Part shown: piece after piece, positions 1 through 9,510 of the stretch | Numbering within the stretch: position 1 is the stretch's first letter | Layout: every line of letters starts with the position of its first letter | NCBI GenBank assembly: GCA_022448425.1 | Contig: JAKVCY010000126.1 | Span: 1-55,799 of the forward strand | Origin: Thalassotalea sp. | GTDB taxonomy: Bacteria; Pseudomonadota; Gammaproteobacteria; Enterobacterales; Alteromonadaceae | Reading direction: 5' to 3' | Length of the DNA stretch: 55,799 nt | The notes under the pieces: model-generated | The model's database searches: none | Told to the model about the DNA's origin: nothing | The model's input: only the letters and a program-made list of their open reading frames with translations | Made by a program: the position numbers and the translations under genes

Positions 1-247
1 TTCTTTTTTTTTTTCTTTTTTTTGTTTATCTTTCTTTATCTCTATATTGATCTGCATCTTGATCTGGCTCTGGCTCTGGCTCTGGCAAGACATTGTCTGG
101 AGTAGCTTGCTCCGTTTCAAGCGTTTCCTGCACACTTTCTACGTCTTTTTCTTCAGCAACAGCCTCAATTTGTTCCTGCTCGTCTTGCGCCTTATCTTTG
201 CTACCGCCAAGACCTAACCAGGAAAATAAACCTTTTTTCTTCGCCAT
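1..247 (-). CDS. ftsY: Signal recognition particle receptor FtsY, N-terminal part (cut by window edge)
   Basis: The protein begins MAKKKGLFSWLGLG, a typical start of the SRP receptor FtsY, and continues into the variable acidic A domain rich in Glu, Gln and Pro. The GTPase domain would lie beyond the window. The divergent rsmD neighbour is the usual partner of ftsY in gammaproteobacteria. As given, the frame stops at 26-28 after about 73 residues. The next frame stays open to the window edge and reads as a Lys/Glu-rich stretch typical of this domain, so a one-base indel near positions 30-45 (sequencing error or real) is likely. FtsY is essential, so a true null is improbable. Confidence 0.8.
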
Positions 248-370
248 GGTATGTACTATCTGTAATTGAAAGGCCAGCTATTTTGCATAGCCAACACTGT
301 GAATAGGGGATAAAATTGGCGGCTATATTACCACCTTATCTGTCAGCAAAAAACCGAAGGCCTTATTAAA

Positions 371-970
371 ATGAAGAAATCTCGCGGCGGCAAGGCAGCT
401 CGCACCTCATCGACAAACAAAGCAAGCAGCCAAATTCGTATTATCGCTGGTCGCCATCGTGGTAGAAAGTTACCTGTTTTAGACGCTGAAGGATTAAGAC
501 CAACCACTGACAGAGTTAAGGAAACCGTGTTTAATTGGCTAATGCCGTACATTCAGGATACGCGTTGTTTAGATTGTTTCTCGGGAGCGGGAAGCCTTGG
601 GTTTGAAGCCCTCTCAAGAGGTGCTCAACAAATTACCATGATAGAGCTCAATCGCTCAGCCGCTCAACAGTTAAGTGCCAACAAAACCTTATTAAAAGCA
701 GATAATCTTGACGTGCTAAACACTGATGCCTTGCAATTTTTAGCCTCTAATCAAGATGAATTCGACTTGGTTTTTATCGACCCACCCTTCCGCCAAGGGC
801 TTGCGCAGAAAAGCATCGACTGTTTAGCAAAACAGGGACTAGCTACTTCAGCCTTGGTGTATATCGAAACAGAAAGTGAATCAAGCGACTTAACCGTGCC
901 AGACACGTGGCAGCTATTAAAAGAGAAAACGGCTGGGCAAGTAACGTATCGACTTTTCCAATGCGATTAA
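371..970 (+). CDS. rsmD: 16S rRNA (guanine966-N2)-methyltransferase RsmD
   Basis: This 199-residue protein matches the RsmD family, which methylates N2 of G966 in 16S rRNA during 30S assembly. It has a basic N-terminal tail, the RIIAGRHRGRKLPV segment at about residues 22-36, an AdoMet-binding loop (LDCFSGAGSLGFEALSRG) at about residues 62-79, and the catalytic DPPF motif at about residues 137-140. The length is normal for the family. It is transcribed divergently from ftsY, the conserved gammaproteobacterial arrangement. Confidence 0.95.
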   Translation: MKKSRGGKAARTSSTNKASSQIRIIAGRHRGRKLPVLDAEGLRPTTDRVKETVFNWLMPYIQDTRCLDCFSGAGSLGFEALSRGAQQITMIELNRSAAQQLSANKTLLKADNLDVLNTDALQFLASNQDEFDLVFIDPPFRQGLAQKSIDCLAKQGLATSALVYIETESESSDLTVPDTWQLLKEKTAGQVTYRLFQCD

Positions 971-1030
971 CACGACAAAATTTATAGCACTAGCACTTTA
1001 CGCTAACTTAGCTACCAATTTCGCTACCCG

Positions 1031-1867
1031 TTAATAAAACCAATAAACCGCAATCATTGTCATGGTGTTGCTCGTTGCATGCGCGACCATCGCTTGTGTC
1101 GTGCTGTTATATTTGATGCGTATCCACATAAAATATAGCCCCAAGATAAACACCATAGCCACGCCAGTTAAACTGTATTGACCATGCACTAAGGCAAATA
1201 GAGCAGATGTTAATAGGGCTGCACCGATCACCGATAATTTAGTTGAAGCAAGGCGTCTATAAAGGAAACCACGGAAAACAAGTTCTTCAAAAATAGGCGC
1301 CAAGATACAAATATTTAGACAAATGAACCACACAGGTAACTCTGCTAATTTGACTTGCTCTAGAAATGGCTCCTCTGGCACGTTCAATAAGATTGCTAAT
1401 TCACTCAGCAAGAACCAAAAAACAGCGGTTAGACCGACGCACTTAATAATATCTACAGTGCTATGAGAAGTGACATTGAGATATACCTTCAGTGGCGTTG
1501 TCTTTTCTAACGCTTTGGTTAGCAAAAACAATAATGGCCCCATGACAAAAAAGACAGCGAAGGTCATTAGAAGCAAGGTTTCGATTTTGCCAAACCAGCG
1601 ACCTGCATCATCTATATTGGCAACATAGGCATAAACATTAAAGCCAAAGCCAACAAAGACGTTAGGCACTAAATACAGAACTACCGCCCAAAATAAGGTC
1701 GCGATGACCGAGGGGGGCATAGGGCCTTCAATCTGAGACTGATTATCCAGCGTAGCGTTCGGAACATTCACTGCAGAGTCGCCCAACGCAATTGGTTCCG
1801 ATTTACCACATTGCTGCTTATTGTATTCCTGATTTTCCCGCATATCCTGCTTCGATGTACTTTCCAT
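1031..1867 (-). CDS. CPBP family intramembrane glutamic protease (Abi/CAAX-like)
   Basis: This multi-pass membrane protein carries the three CPBP motifs: FEELVFRGFLYRR (EExxxR), FALVHG (FxxxH) and HATSN. These residues form the metal-independent glutamic protease site of the Rce1/Abi family. A hydrophilic Gln/Asn-rich N-terminus of about 55 residues precedes the membrane helices. The start at 1867 is preferred because a GAGGAG sequence lies 9 bases upstream; an upstream ATG at 1888 has a much weaker ribosome site. Bacterial members process or tether membrane proteins or small peptides, but the substrate cannot be told from context. Confidence 0.85.
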   Translation of the reverse strand: MESTSKQDMRENQEYNKQQCGKSEPIALGDSAVNVPNATLDNQSQIEGPMPPSVIATLFWAVVLYLVPNVFVGFGFNVYAYVANIDDAGRWFGKIETLLLMTFAVFFVMGPLLFLLTKALEKTTPLKVYLNVTSHSTVDIIKCVGLTAVFWFLLSELAILLNVPEEPFLEQVKLAELPVWFICLNICILAPIFEELVFRGFLYRRLASTKLSVIGAALLTSALFALVHGQYSLTGVAMVFILGLYFMWIRIKYNSTTQAMVAHATSNTMTMIAVYWFY

Positions 1868-1924
1868 AGTACGTTGCTCCTCTTTCATTCCGTTTCTTCA
1901 CACCAGCTAACTCGACAGAATTAA

Positions 1925-2518
1925 CTAGCCGATTTCGATACCCAAATTCGACAGCCCTTCTTCCAAAACAATGGTTTTGGCCTGTTGGCATGTTGATTTA
2001 CTTTCGGGAGCATCTTTTAAAAAATCGAATAGCTCATTTTGTGTTGCTATCTCCCACTGCATAAGCGGGTGTGCTTTTACGGCTTGTCCGTCAATGGTTT
2101 CAGAATCACTGTCGTCTTCGGCTAGCAGCAGCTCTACGTAATAACTTACGCTGTTTTCAGACAGACGAGAAACGTTGGCAAACTCTTGAGGGTCTTTACT
2201 TGATAACGCCTGAATCAACGACATCATAGCCATACACACATCTAGTGCAGGAAACACGCCGAAAAAGTCAAACGCTTCTGGATCTGGCGTCTGCAGTTCG
2301 AGCTTTTCCAATTGTGCGTCGAAGTTAATTTTTACTTTCTGCGGTTTATCTAAACGCTGCCAAATTAAATCAAGTTGATTACGTAAGACATTGACATCAC
2401 CAAACTCAGCAGCCTGCGAAAACATGGCATAGTTAGGCAACATGCGCTCAAGAATGGCACAACAAAAAGCGGTTTGCTGCCACTGGCTCAACTTGGCAAA
2501 AGGAAGGCGAATCGCCAT
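1925..2518 (-). CDS. YjaG family protein of unknown function (DUF416)
   Basis: The protein begins MAIRLPFAKLSQWQQTAFCCAI and contains the motifs LERMLPNY and FDFFGVFPALDVC, which I recognise as the DUF416 (YjaG) family of gammaproteobacteria. It is soluble, about 197 residues, and has no signal peptide or catalytic motif. The ATG at 2518 is chosen because it gives the family-typical start; a longer reading from 2566 adds an atypical hydrophobic leader. The function is unknown. It lies behind the CPBP protease gene on the same strand but is probably separate. Confidence 0.8.
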   Translation of the reverse strand: MAIRLPFAKLSQWQQTAFCCAILERMLPNYAMFSQAAEFGDVNVLRNQLDLIWQRLDKPQKVKINFDAQLEKLELQTPDPEAFDFFGVFPALDVCMAMMSLIQALSSKDPQEFANVSRLSENSVSYYVELLLAEDDSDSETIDGQAVKAHPLMQWEIATQNELFDFLKDAPESKSTCQQAKTIVLEEGLSNLGIEIG

Positions 2519-2695
2519 AAAAATTATCTCAACAATGAATAATGGCGTAAGTATAACAGAGCACATTATTTCGCTAACAACTATTTGTTGTTGCTAATAA
2601 AGCCATACTCTCTTCGTCGCTTTAATATTGCTACCAACATAAACCAATTCGATTTATCATTGATCTAATATCTGTTATTTAAGAGCTTATCTGAA

Positions 2696-3187
2696 ATGGA
2701 AAAATATGAAGAGCTGTTAGTCTCCATACGTAAAGTTATCAGAGCAATTGACCTGCATTCGAAGCAGTTAAACAAGTCTTCAGGGTTAACTGGGCCACAA
2801 CTACTCATTATGCAAGAAATCGCTAGGATTAAAGGTGTAACTGCGAGTCAAATAGCATCACAAATCAATTTAAGTGCTGCCACAGTTACCAATATTCTCG
2901 ATAGATTAGAAGGCAGAGGTTTTGTAGAAAGAATAAGAAGTACGGAAGATAAACGTCGAGTAAGTTTGTTTTTAACGAATGAAGGACGAAACTCTTTAAT
3001 TGATGCCCCACAACCTTTGCAAGAGCACTTTATCCAGAAGTTCTGTAGCTTAGAAGAATGGGAACAATCTTTATTGTTATCTTCGATGCAAAGAATTGCG
3101 ACGATGATGGACGCTACAGGAATCGATGCTGCTCCAGTTCTCGAAATTGACCCTATGCACAAAAGCACTGAAGAAGGTTTACTTTAA
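2696..3187 (+). CDS. MarR family transcriptional regulator
   Basis: This 163-residue protein has the MarR winged helix-turn-helix. The recognition region is ASQIASQINLSAATVTNILD (about residues 50-69), and the wing carries RSTEDKRRVSLFLT (about residues 81-94), the canonical DxRxxxxxLT pattern. The helices on each side would form the dimer interface. MarR proteins usually repress adjacent genes and respond to phenolic or other small ligands. It stands alone, with DUF416 divergent and the porin convergent, so its target is not obvious. Confidence 0.9.
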   Translation: MEKYEELLVSIRKVIRAIDLHSKQLNKSSGLTGPQLLIMQEIARIKGVTASQIASQINLSAATVTNILDRLEGRGFVERIRSTEDKRRVSLFLTNEGRNSLIDAPQPLQEHFIQKFCSLEEWEQSLLLSSMQRIATMMDATGIDAAPVLEIDPMHKSTEEGLL

Positions 3188-3265
3188 TAAAAACTCTGAA
3201 TGCATTAATACTTAGGCATTTTTAGGCAAATTGACTCCTCAATAGTTACTCTATTGTGAGTGAAT

Positions 3266-3292
3266 AAAAAAGGCGCCAACGGCGCCTTTTTT
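3266..3292. terminator. Bidirectional intrinsic terminator
   Basis: A perfect GGCGCC-AAC-GGCGCC hairpin is flanked by six A on the left and six T on the right, so it can terminate in both directions. It lies between the convergent marR-type gene and the TorF porin gene. Confidence 0.9.
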
Positions 3293-3319
3293 CATTTAGC
3301 TAGCCCATAAAAGGGGCAG

Positions 3320-4018
3320 CTAAAGTGAGAACGTTTTTGATATTGAAACAACGACTCGTTCATCAGCGGTGTCCCAATCAAGGTTGGTGTTTTCTGCTGC
3401 TACTTCAAAATTCACGCCGGCAAAACTAGTCTGGTAAGCTAGACGATAGTGGTGATAAGAAGAGTTTTCACCATCCCACAACCATTTGTCTCCATCCAGC
3501 GAATTTGAAACATCAAAACTTGCACGTAAGGTATGGTTAGGCGCTAACTCGTATGAATGAGCAATCATACTAACGGTGTGACCAGCCCCTGTGCCAAAGT
3601 AATCCCAGCTGTACCAGAAATTAAATTCTGTTTGACCCAGTTCTGATGCGTAACCAAATTTGGCATAGGCTTCAGGGTAATTACCGTTACTTGAGTTATC
3701 ACCACCATGATAGCTGTAGTAGGCAATGCCGTAATCAAGGCTTAATGCATCATTTAAACTGATGTATTGACCAGCGTAGAAATCCCACTCAATGTCAGTA
3801 TCATCACCAAAATCAACATTTGATGCCCAAGAGCCAGCGTAGACTCCTCCATCAAATGACTTATCCAAGCTTACTTGTAGCGCAGGATCATTATTAGTTT
3901 GGCTAACACCATTAAACGTATAGTCAGACACACCTGTAACGGTTGTGCTCCAATCGGCAATTGCCACATTTGATATTACTGCTAGTGGCAATAACGATAT
4001 TTTAAGAAGATTTTTCAT
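3320..4018 (-). CDS. TorF family putative outer-membrane porin
   Basis: This 232-residue protein has an N-terminal signal peptide ending near AIA, then the TorF/Gcw_chp signature (WSTTVTGVSDYTFNGVSQT). Alternating Tyr/Trp-rich beta strands follow, and the chain ends in a terminal Leu after ISKTFS, as expected of an outer-membrane barrel. Its start lies 4 bases after the stop of the BCCT-like transporter, so it is the last gene of the bet transcription unit. A role in letting choline or betaine cross the outer membrane is inferred from this context only. Confidence 0.85.
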   Translation of the reverse strand: MKNLLKISLLPLAVISNVAIADWSTTVTGVSDYTFNGVSQTNNDPALQVSLDKSFDGGVYAGSWASNVDFGDDTDIEWDFYAGQYISLNDALSLDYGIAYYSYHGGDNSSNGNYPEAYAKFGYASELGQTEFNFWYSWDYFGTGAGHTVSMIAHSYELAPNHTLRASFDVSNSLDGDKWLWDGENSSYHHYRLAYQTSFAGVNFEVAAENTNLDWDTADERVVVSISKTFSL

Positions 4019-4022
4019 AAGA

Positions 4023-5246
4023 TTAACTAATTGTTTCTATTTTATTAAAGTCTATGGCGTTGTCTTTTGGCGAACTGTTAATCGCTTTAACCGCTTTAAA
4101 TTTGTTCATTAGAATAAAACCGAAACAGGCAAAGAAAATCGCGATAACAACTGCACCAACCCATTGTATTTGTAGGAAATTCAATTTAAATAACAGGGTT
4201 AAAAGTGAAAGAGCCGCAATATTGAGCAGTAAGTAGTTGCGCTTGCCTAAACGGGCGACCGTCAGGTTTAAGTTATCGGTATATAACCTAATCAAGGAAT
4301 CAAGTGAATTGATCACGAAAACAATGCCAACAAATACCATTGAAAAATTCACTAGGCCGTCAGTTGGGATGCCCGCGTCGTGATAGTGATAGAGCACAGC
4401 GAACCAAGCAGCAATCGGAATTGAAGGGAATATAAGCATCGCAGCTAATACTTGATAGGTCTTTAAACCACCAACGAAACGAGAGGTGAATTGGCCGATC
4501 ATAATGCTCCACGCAAACCACCAAAATAAATAGAACTCATGATAATCATTTATAGGCAGCACAAAGTGATGAATATTAGGAAAGTAATCGCCAATAAGTG
4601 CCAAGTTGTTAGCATAAGCGCTCATTGCGCTATCACCAAAAACAAATGCGCTTGCCCACAAGCCTACAATTAAAGCAATAAAGACCCACGTTGTGGTCAG
4701 ACTCAGAAAACGCACATAGCGAATGTTCGTACTTGAATAAGCAGCAAAGCAAATCGCTGCGAATACAATGAGGTAGAACATTGGTACAATCGTTTCGCCA
4801 TCGCCCACTGCTGGCAAGTACCAAGGTAGATTAGATAAAAGAAGGAAGGCTGTGAAAGCACAGGTGCCAATAATGACAACATTATTAACAAGTTTCACCA
4901 CTGGGATCTCGAAGAACCTTACCTTAGGTTCAATTACACAGAAATAAAAACAGGTTAAAAAATAGAATCCCCAGATTAAGAACCCCCAAAAACCAAATTC
5001 AATTGAAAGTGGGTTAGTGAAGCCATATTCTGGACTTGCTTTTATGTCTGCATAACCTGCAAATTCGGTCAGCGGAAACATAATTAAGCCTACGTCGAGG
5101 CCCGATGTAAAGAGAATAGCGATAAAGGTGAAGGTTTTAACCGGCGTTACACCCACGACTTGCATGTTGCCCCATTTAAATAAAATAAAGGCGATTGAAA
5201 GTAAGGTGAATAATATGCCTGCACTAAGCCATATGGTCATTATCAC
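4023..5246 (-). CDS. Short BCCT-like transporter of the bet locus (choline/betaine uptake predicted)
   Basis: This 407-residue protein has about 11-12 hydrophobic segments. The stretch WWFAWSIMIGQFTSR near residues 240-255 corresponds to the BCCT signature WWxAWxPFVGxFxAR. The tyrosine- and tryptophan-rich helices also fit the betaine/carnitine/choline family. It is much shorter than usual BCCT carriers (500 residues or more) and its signature is degenerate. Its position downstream of betIBA points to choline import, but the substrate is an inference. A second, full-length BetT-type carrier lies at 14452-16398. Confidence 0.75.
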   Translation of the reverse strand: MIMTIWLSAGILFTLLSIAFILFKWGNMQVVGVTPVKTFTFIAILFTSGLDVGLIMFPLTEFAGYADIKASPEYGFTNPLSIEFGFWGFLIWGFYFLTCFYFCVIEPKVRFFEIPVVKLVNNVVIIGTCAFTAFLLLSNLPWYLPAVGDGETIVPMFYLIVFAAICFAAYSSTNIRYVRFLSLTTTWVFIALIVGLWASAFVFGDSAMSAYANNLALIGDYFPNIHHFVLPINDYHEFYLFWWFAWSIMIGQFTSRFVGGLKTYQVLAAMLIFPSIPIAAWFAVLYHYHDAGIPTDGLVNFSMVFVGIVFVINSLDSLIRLYTDNLNLTVARLGKRNYLLLNIAALSLLTLLFKLNFLQIQWVGAVVIAIFFACFGFILMNKFKAVKAINSSPKDNAIDFNKIETIS

Positions 5247-5433
5247 CCTCCCAATATAAATAAAAATATTCCATGATTTTCCTATTTGTTGTTGTCATGT
5301 TGATTAAAAAATAGTGTTTTCTATTGCTTGAATATGATGAGCCCAACTAGAACCCACCAATATTATCAAGGTGTTATACAACAGCTACGGAGCTACAAGT
5401 TGGCTCGTCGTTACTTGCTGGTGAATTCGTTGG

Positions 5434-7020
5434 TTAGTTTGCCAAGATCATATCTGCCGCCTTTTCAGCAACCATGATAGTTGGCGCATTTAAGTTGCCA
5501 TTAGGGATAGTTGGGAAGATAGATGAGTCGACCACGCGTAGGTTGCTAATACCGTGCACTTGCGTGTTTGAATTAACTACCGCCATAGGGTCTTCGCCCA
5601 TTTTGCAAGAACAGCTTGGGTGATATGCGCTTTCAACTGCTTCTCGCACAAATGCATCGATTTCATCATCGCTTTGAATATGTTCACCTGGCTGTATTTC
5701 GCCATCGCGGTAATTATCAAATGCCTGTTGTGCAATAATATCGCGAGTTAAGCGCACACAAGCGCGAAACCCCTCTATATCATCTGGGTGCTGTAAATAA
5801 TTAAATTGAATTTTTGGTGCAACAGTTGGATCCGCCGATTGGATCGTTACTGCTCCACGGCTCTTAGGTTTGTTGTGTCCAACATGAACTTGGAAACCAT
5901 GACCATCAAACGCAAGCTTTCCGTCATAACGAATAGCAGCAGGTAAAAAATGGTACTGAATATCAGGCCATTCTGCCGTCTCATTCGAGCGAATAAACGC
6001 GCATGATTCGAAATGATTAGTGACACCTAAGCCAGATTTGCTCAATAGCCACTGAGCACCAATTAACCCTTTTGAAATAAGACCCAATTTACCGTTTAAA
6101 GTAATTGGCTGCTTACACTTGTATTGAAAGTAAAACTCCAAGTGGTCTTGAAGGTTCTGGCCTACTCCAGGTAACTCGTGTTTAACCTCAATGCCGGCAT
6201 TCTCGATCACTTCGCGCCCACCAATACCTGACAACTGAAGAATATGAGGGGAGCCGATAGGACCAGCACTTAAGATTACATCTTTATTCGCGATCGCTTG
6301 ATGTGTTTTTCCCTTAACGGTGTACTCTACACCAGTGGCTTTTTTGCCTTCCAAGTTAACTTTTGTCACCAAGGCATGGGTTACAATCGTCAGGTTGTTG
6401 CGATGCTTCACAGGATCTAAATACGCACGGCTAGCAGAGCTGCGTACACCATCTTTCACCGTCATGTGCATTGCACCAAAACCTTCTTGCGTCTCACCGT
6501 TGTAATCGCTGGTAAAGTTGTAACCCGCCTGTTGACCAGCTTCGATGAAGGCACCATATAAAGGGTTAGCCATCTCATTGCCATTATTGACACCTAACTC
6601 ACCGCTACCACCGCGATAATCATCTTCTCCTAAGTACCAACTTTCCGCTTTCTTAAAGTAAGGTAAACAAGCTTTATAGTCCCAGTTTTCGGCACCATGC
6701 TCAGCCCACTCATCAAAATCTTTAGCGTGGCCGCGCACATATACCATGCCATTTATCGAAGACGAGCCACCCAACACCTTACCTCTTGGGCAGTGCATAC
6801 GTCGATTATTCAAGTAGGGCTCTTGTTCAGTGTGAAATTGCCAAGCATATTTATCCGTATTCATAGGAATAGATAACGCAGTAGGCATCTGGATAAAGAT
6901 ACTCTTGTCACTGCCACCAATTTCTAACAATAAAACTGAATTTTTAGGGTTTTCAGATAATCGATTGGCGAGCACACACCCCGCCGAACCAGCACCTACA
7001 ATGATATAGTCGTATTGCAT
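5434..7020 (-). CDS. betA: Choline dehydrogenase BetA (GMC oxidoreductase)
   Basis: This FAD enzyme oxidises choline to betaine aldehyde at the inner membrane. It starts with the FAD-binding motif [18 protein letters not shown], has the GMC signature [19 protein letters not shown] (about residues 79-97), and the catalytic-region segment [12 protein letters not shown] near residue 470. At 528 residues it is close to the family length. It lies 12 bases after betB in a betI-betB-betA operon, which makes the BetA call secure over other GMC dehydrogenases. Confidence 0.95.
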   Translation of the reverse strand: MQYDYIIVGAGSAGCVLANRLSENPKNSVLLLEIGGSDKSIFIQMPTALSIPMNTDKYAWQFHTEQEPYLNNRRMHCPRGKVLGGSSSINGMVYVRGHAKDFDEWAEHGAENWDYKACLPYFKKAESWYLGEDDYRGGSGELGVNNGNEMANPLYGAFIEAGQQAGYNFTSDYNGETQEGFGAMHMTVKDGVRSSASRAYLDPVKHRNNLTIVTHALVTKVNLEGKKATGVEYTVKGKTHQAIANKDVILSAGPIGSPHILQLSGIGGREVIENAGIEVKHELPGVGQNLQDHLEFYFQYKCKQPITLNGKLGLISKGLIGAQWLLSKSGLGVTNHFESCAFIRSNETAEWPDIQYHFLPAAIRYDGKLAFDGHGFQVHVGHNKPKSRGAVTIQSADPTVAPKIQFNYLQHPDDIEGFRACVRLTRDIIAQQAFDNYRDGEIQPGEHIQSDDEIDAFVREAVESAYHPSCSCKMGEDPMAVVNSNTQVHGISNLRVVDSSIFPTIPNGNLNAPTIMVAEKAADMILAN

Positions 7021-7032
7021 AGTAAATTCTCG

Positions 7033-8496
7033 CTAAAACGGGCTGTCAATTTGGCTCATGCCAACATATATCGATTTGGTTTGCGTATAGCTGTTTAATG
7101 TTTCAACACCATTTTCACGACCAATCCCCGAACGTTTGTACCCACCTACAGGCATTTCAGCGGGAGAGTTGCCGTAGCTGTTTATCCAGCAAATACCAGC
7201 GTTTAACTGGTGAATTACACGGTGAGCACGCTTGATGTTTTGACTAAACACGCCAGCCGCTAACCCAAGCTCAGTGTTGTTTGCTCTTGCAATAACGTCA
7301 CTTTCGTCTTCAAACGCCAACACACACATTACAGGGCCAAAGATCTCCTCTTTGACTATTGTCATGTCATCGCGGCAATCGATAAAAACAGTTGGCGCAA
7401 CAAAATTGCCATCAGGAGCCGATGATGGCGATACCGCATGGCCACCAGTTAATAGGGTTGCACCTTGCTGTTTACCCATTTCAATGTAGTCTAGAACAAG
7501 TTTTTGATGCTTCTTTGAAATCAGTGCCCCTAAATTAACCTTTGGATCCAAGGGGTCGCCAACAATAATGTTATTTTCAGTTCGCTGTTTTAGTTCTTGG
7601 ATGAACTCTTCATACACGGCTTTGTGCACGTACACGCGCGTACAGTTGGTACAAACTTCGCCTTGAGTGTAAAAATTACCCAGCATTGCCGCGCTTACCG
7701 CTTCAGTAATCTCTGCGTCTTCGAATACGATCAGCGGGGACTTGCCTCCTAGCTCCATTGTGACTTCTTTTAAATTACTAGCGGCACTTTGCATCACTTT
7801 CTGACCCGTACCCACTTCACCTGTGAAGGATACTTTTTCGATCGCTGGATGAGTTGTTAACCATTGACCGACTTCACCAGCTCCATGAACCACGTTGAAC
7901 ACGCCAGGCGGCACTCCAGCCTCAATGAAAACCTTTGCCAGCTCTACAGCACCACGTGGCGTCTCTTCCGAAGGCTTAAATATAAGAACGTTACCCGCAG
8001 CAAGTGCTGGTCCCGATTTCCAACAAGCGATTTGTAAAGGATAGTTCCAAGCGCCAATACCGGCGCAAATGCCAATAGGCTCTTTGCGCGTGTAAAAAAA
8101 GTCTTCACCCACAGGCTGTTGAGAGCCTAATTGGGCTGGCGCTAAACCTGCAAAATATTCAATAACATCAGCACCAGTCTCAATATCAACACAGTCGGCT
8201 TCTTGAATTGGCTTACCCGTATCTAGTACTTCAATTTTTGCAAGCTCGTCATTCCGCTCGCGAAGTAGCTCAACCGCTTTTAACAACACCCGGCTTCGTT
8301 CAACCGCCGTCATAGCTGACCAAGTCGCGAATCCCTGACGTGCGCTTTCAATGGCTTTTTGTTGAATAAACTCATCCGCTACTTGTGTTTTATATATCAC
8401 CTCATTCGTTGCGGGGTTAATAACATCGAACGACTGCCCTGATGTATTTTCAAGGAGCTCGCCGTGTACAAAGTTAAATAAGGTATGGTCGGACAT
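7033..8496 (-). CDS. betB: Betaine aldehyde dehydrogenase BetB
   Basis: This NAD(P)-dependent aldehyde dehydrogenase converts betaine aldehyde to glycine betaine. The general-base Glu is in [10 protein letters not shown] (about residue 250) and the catalytic Cys in [13 protein letters not shown] (about residue 284). The [19 protein letters not shown] segment near the C-terminus is typical of BetB. The length of 487 residues is normal. It sits between betI and betA with gaps of 8 and 12 bases, giving a single operon for osmoprotectant synthesis. Confidence 0.96.
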   Translation of the reverse strand: MSDHTLFNFVHGELLENTSGQSFDVINPATNEVIYKTQVADEFIQQKAIESARQGFATWSAMTAVERSRVLLKAVELLRERNDELAKIEVLDTGKPIQEADCVDIETGADVIEYFAGLAPAQLGSQQPVGEDFFYTRKEPIGICAGIGAWNYPLQIACWKSGPALAAGNVLIFKPSEETPRGAVELAKVFIEAGVPPGVFNVVHGAGEVGQWLTTHPAIEKVSFTGEVGTGQKVMQSAASNLKEVTMELGGKSPLIVFEDAEITEAVSAAMLGNFYTQGEVCTNCTRVYVHKAVYEEFIQELKQRTENNIIVGDPLDPKVNLGALISKKHQKLVLDYIEMGKQQGATLLTGGHAVSPSSAPDGNFVAPTVFIDCRDDMTIVKEEIFGPVMCVLAFEDESDVIARANNTELGLAAGVFSQNIKRAHRVIHQLNAGICWINSYGNSPAEMPVGGYKRSGIGRENGVETLNSYTQTKSIYVGMSQIDSPF

Positions 8497-8504
8497 ATTT
8501 ATTC

Positions 8505-9089
8505 CTAATGAGAAGGGAGCAAAGAGTTAACATATTGTTTTGCTAGCTCTTCTGCTTTACTAAATTCAAACTCATCCGCTTTTGATAGGACTGCACGGAG
8601 CCAAAGTCCATCAATCATCGCGGCACTATAATTTGCTGCTTGTATTGCTTTTTGCTTTGGCATTAGTGCCTTAAATGAATACAGCAAATTAGTATACAAA
8701 CGCTTTGCATTAACTGACTGAAGGCGATGTAACTGCTCATCATGCATTGATTCAGCCCAAAAACTAAGCCACGTCTTAGTGACATGAGCATTCTTTTGTA
8801 CCACTGAAAAGTTTGCTTCGACGATTAACATTAGTCGTTGTTGTGAGCTAGCACTATCCTCAACACTTGAGAGTAGCTCAGTTTTTAAACTAGACAACAA
8901 ATAGCGAACACTCGCTTCAATCAAGCCATTCTTACAACCAAAATAATGACTAATAATGCCTGACGATAAATTTGCACGTTTGCTAATGCTGTTTATCGTC
9001 GTCGCTTTTAGACCCAGCTCTGCAACAGAGCTCAGCGTAGCATCAATCAATTGCTGACGACGCACGGATTCAAATCCAATTTTTGGCAT
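8505..9089 (-). CDS. betI: Transcriptional repressor BetI
   Basis: This 194-residue TetR-family protein starts [21 protein letters not shown], nearly identical in style to characterised BetI proteins. Its helix-turn-helix is followed by [20 protein letters not shown]. BetI represses bet genes and releases DNA in the presence of choline. The ATG at 9089 is chosen over a TTG at 9113 because it gives the family start and leaves the operator palindrome at 9101-9114 outside the gene. Confidence 0.93.
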   Translation of the reverse strand: MPKIGFESVRRQQLIDATLSSVAELGLKATTINSISKRANLSSGIISHYFGCKNGLIEASVRYLLSSLKTELLSSVEDSASSQQRLMLIVEANFSVVQKNAHVTKTWLSFWAESMHDEQLHRLQSVNAKRLYTNLLYSFKALMPKQKAIQAANYSAAMIDGLWLRAVLSKADEFEFSKAEELAKQYVNSLLPSH

Positions 9090-9100
9090 ACTTTTTATTG

Positions 9101-9114
9101 ATTGAACGTTCAAT
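9101..9114. promoter_or_regulatory. BetI operator
   Basis: ATTGAACGTTCAAT is a perfect 14-base palindrome 12 bases upstream of the betI start. It fits the BetI-type site as I recall it from other gammaproteobacteria, so BetI probably autoregulates the whole operon here. Confidence 0.8.
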
Positions 9115-9510
9115 ATAAAAAATAATAACGTACTCTAACTAATTCCTCAATATTGGGTTAGCTATATCATGAGTAAAAATTGGGAAGGCTAAAGCACTGA
9201 AAACCATATATAACTGATTTAAATACAAATAATAAGGTTTGCATGGCGAATAAAGATCAAAACCATAGAGTTATAATTATTCTAACTCTAATATTTTTTA
9301 GGGAACGACTTTTATGTATTAGAGGTATTCGTTCAACTTGCAACACGCCAACATCTCCCATCAGGAGATATGAGATAGCACGTCTATAAACGAAAAATGA
9401 AGGTAGAATGAGCGCATGTTATTGGGCAATTTTGGTTAGCCCGCTAATCACATGTAAACGCTCAGTACTTGAAAGTATGCCGATAATTTCGACTCGAGCA
9501 CATTGTGAGA
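9115..9510. other. Intergenic stretch without a recognised gene
   Basis: About 400 bases separate the betI operator from the end of the TPR-sulfotransferase gene. The part next to the operator must hold the bet promoter. The rest is AT-rich, with frequent stops on both strands and no convincing RNA gene, repeat or terminator. Confidence 0.5.

Noticed and set aside
61..110. Repeated six-base units in the ftsY A domain as a phase-variable repeat
   Set aside because: Only about three copies of a six-base unit are present; six-base changes would keep the frame, and FtsY is essential.
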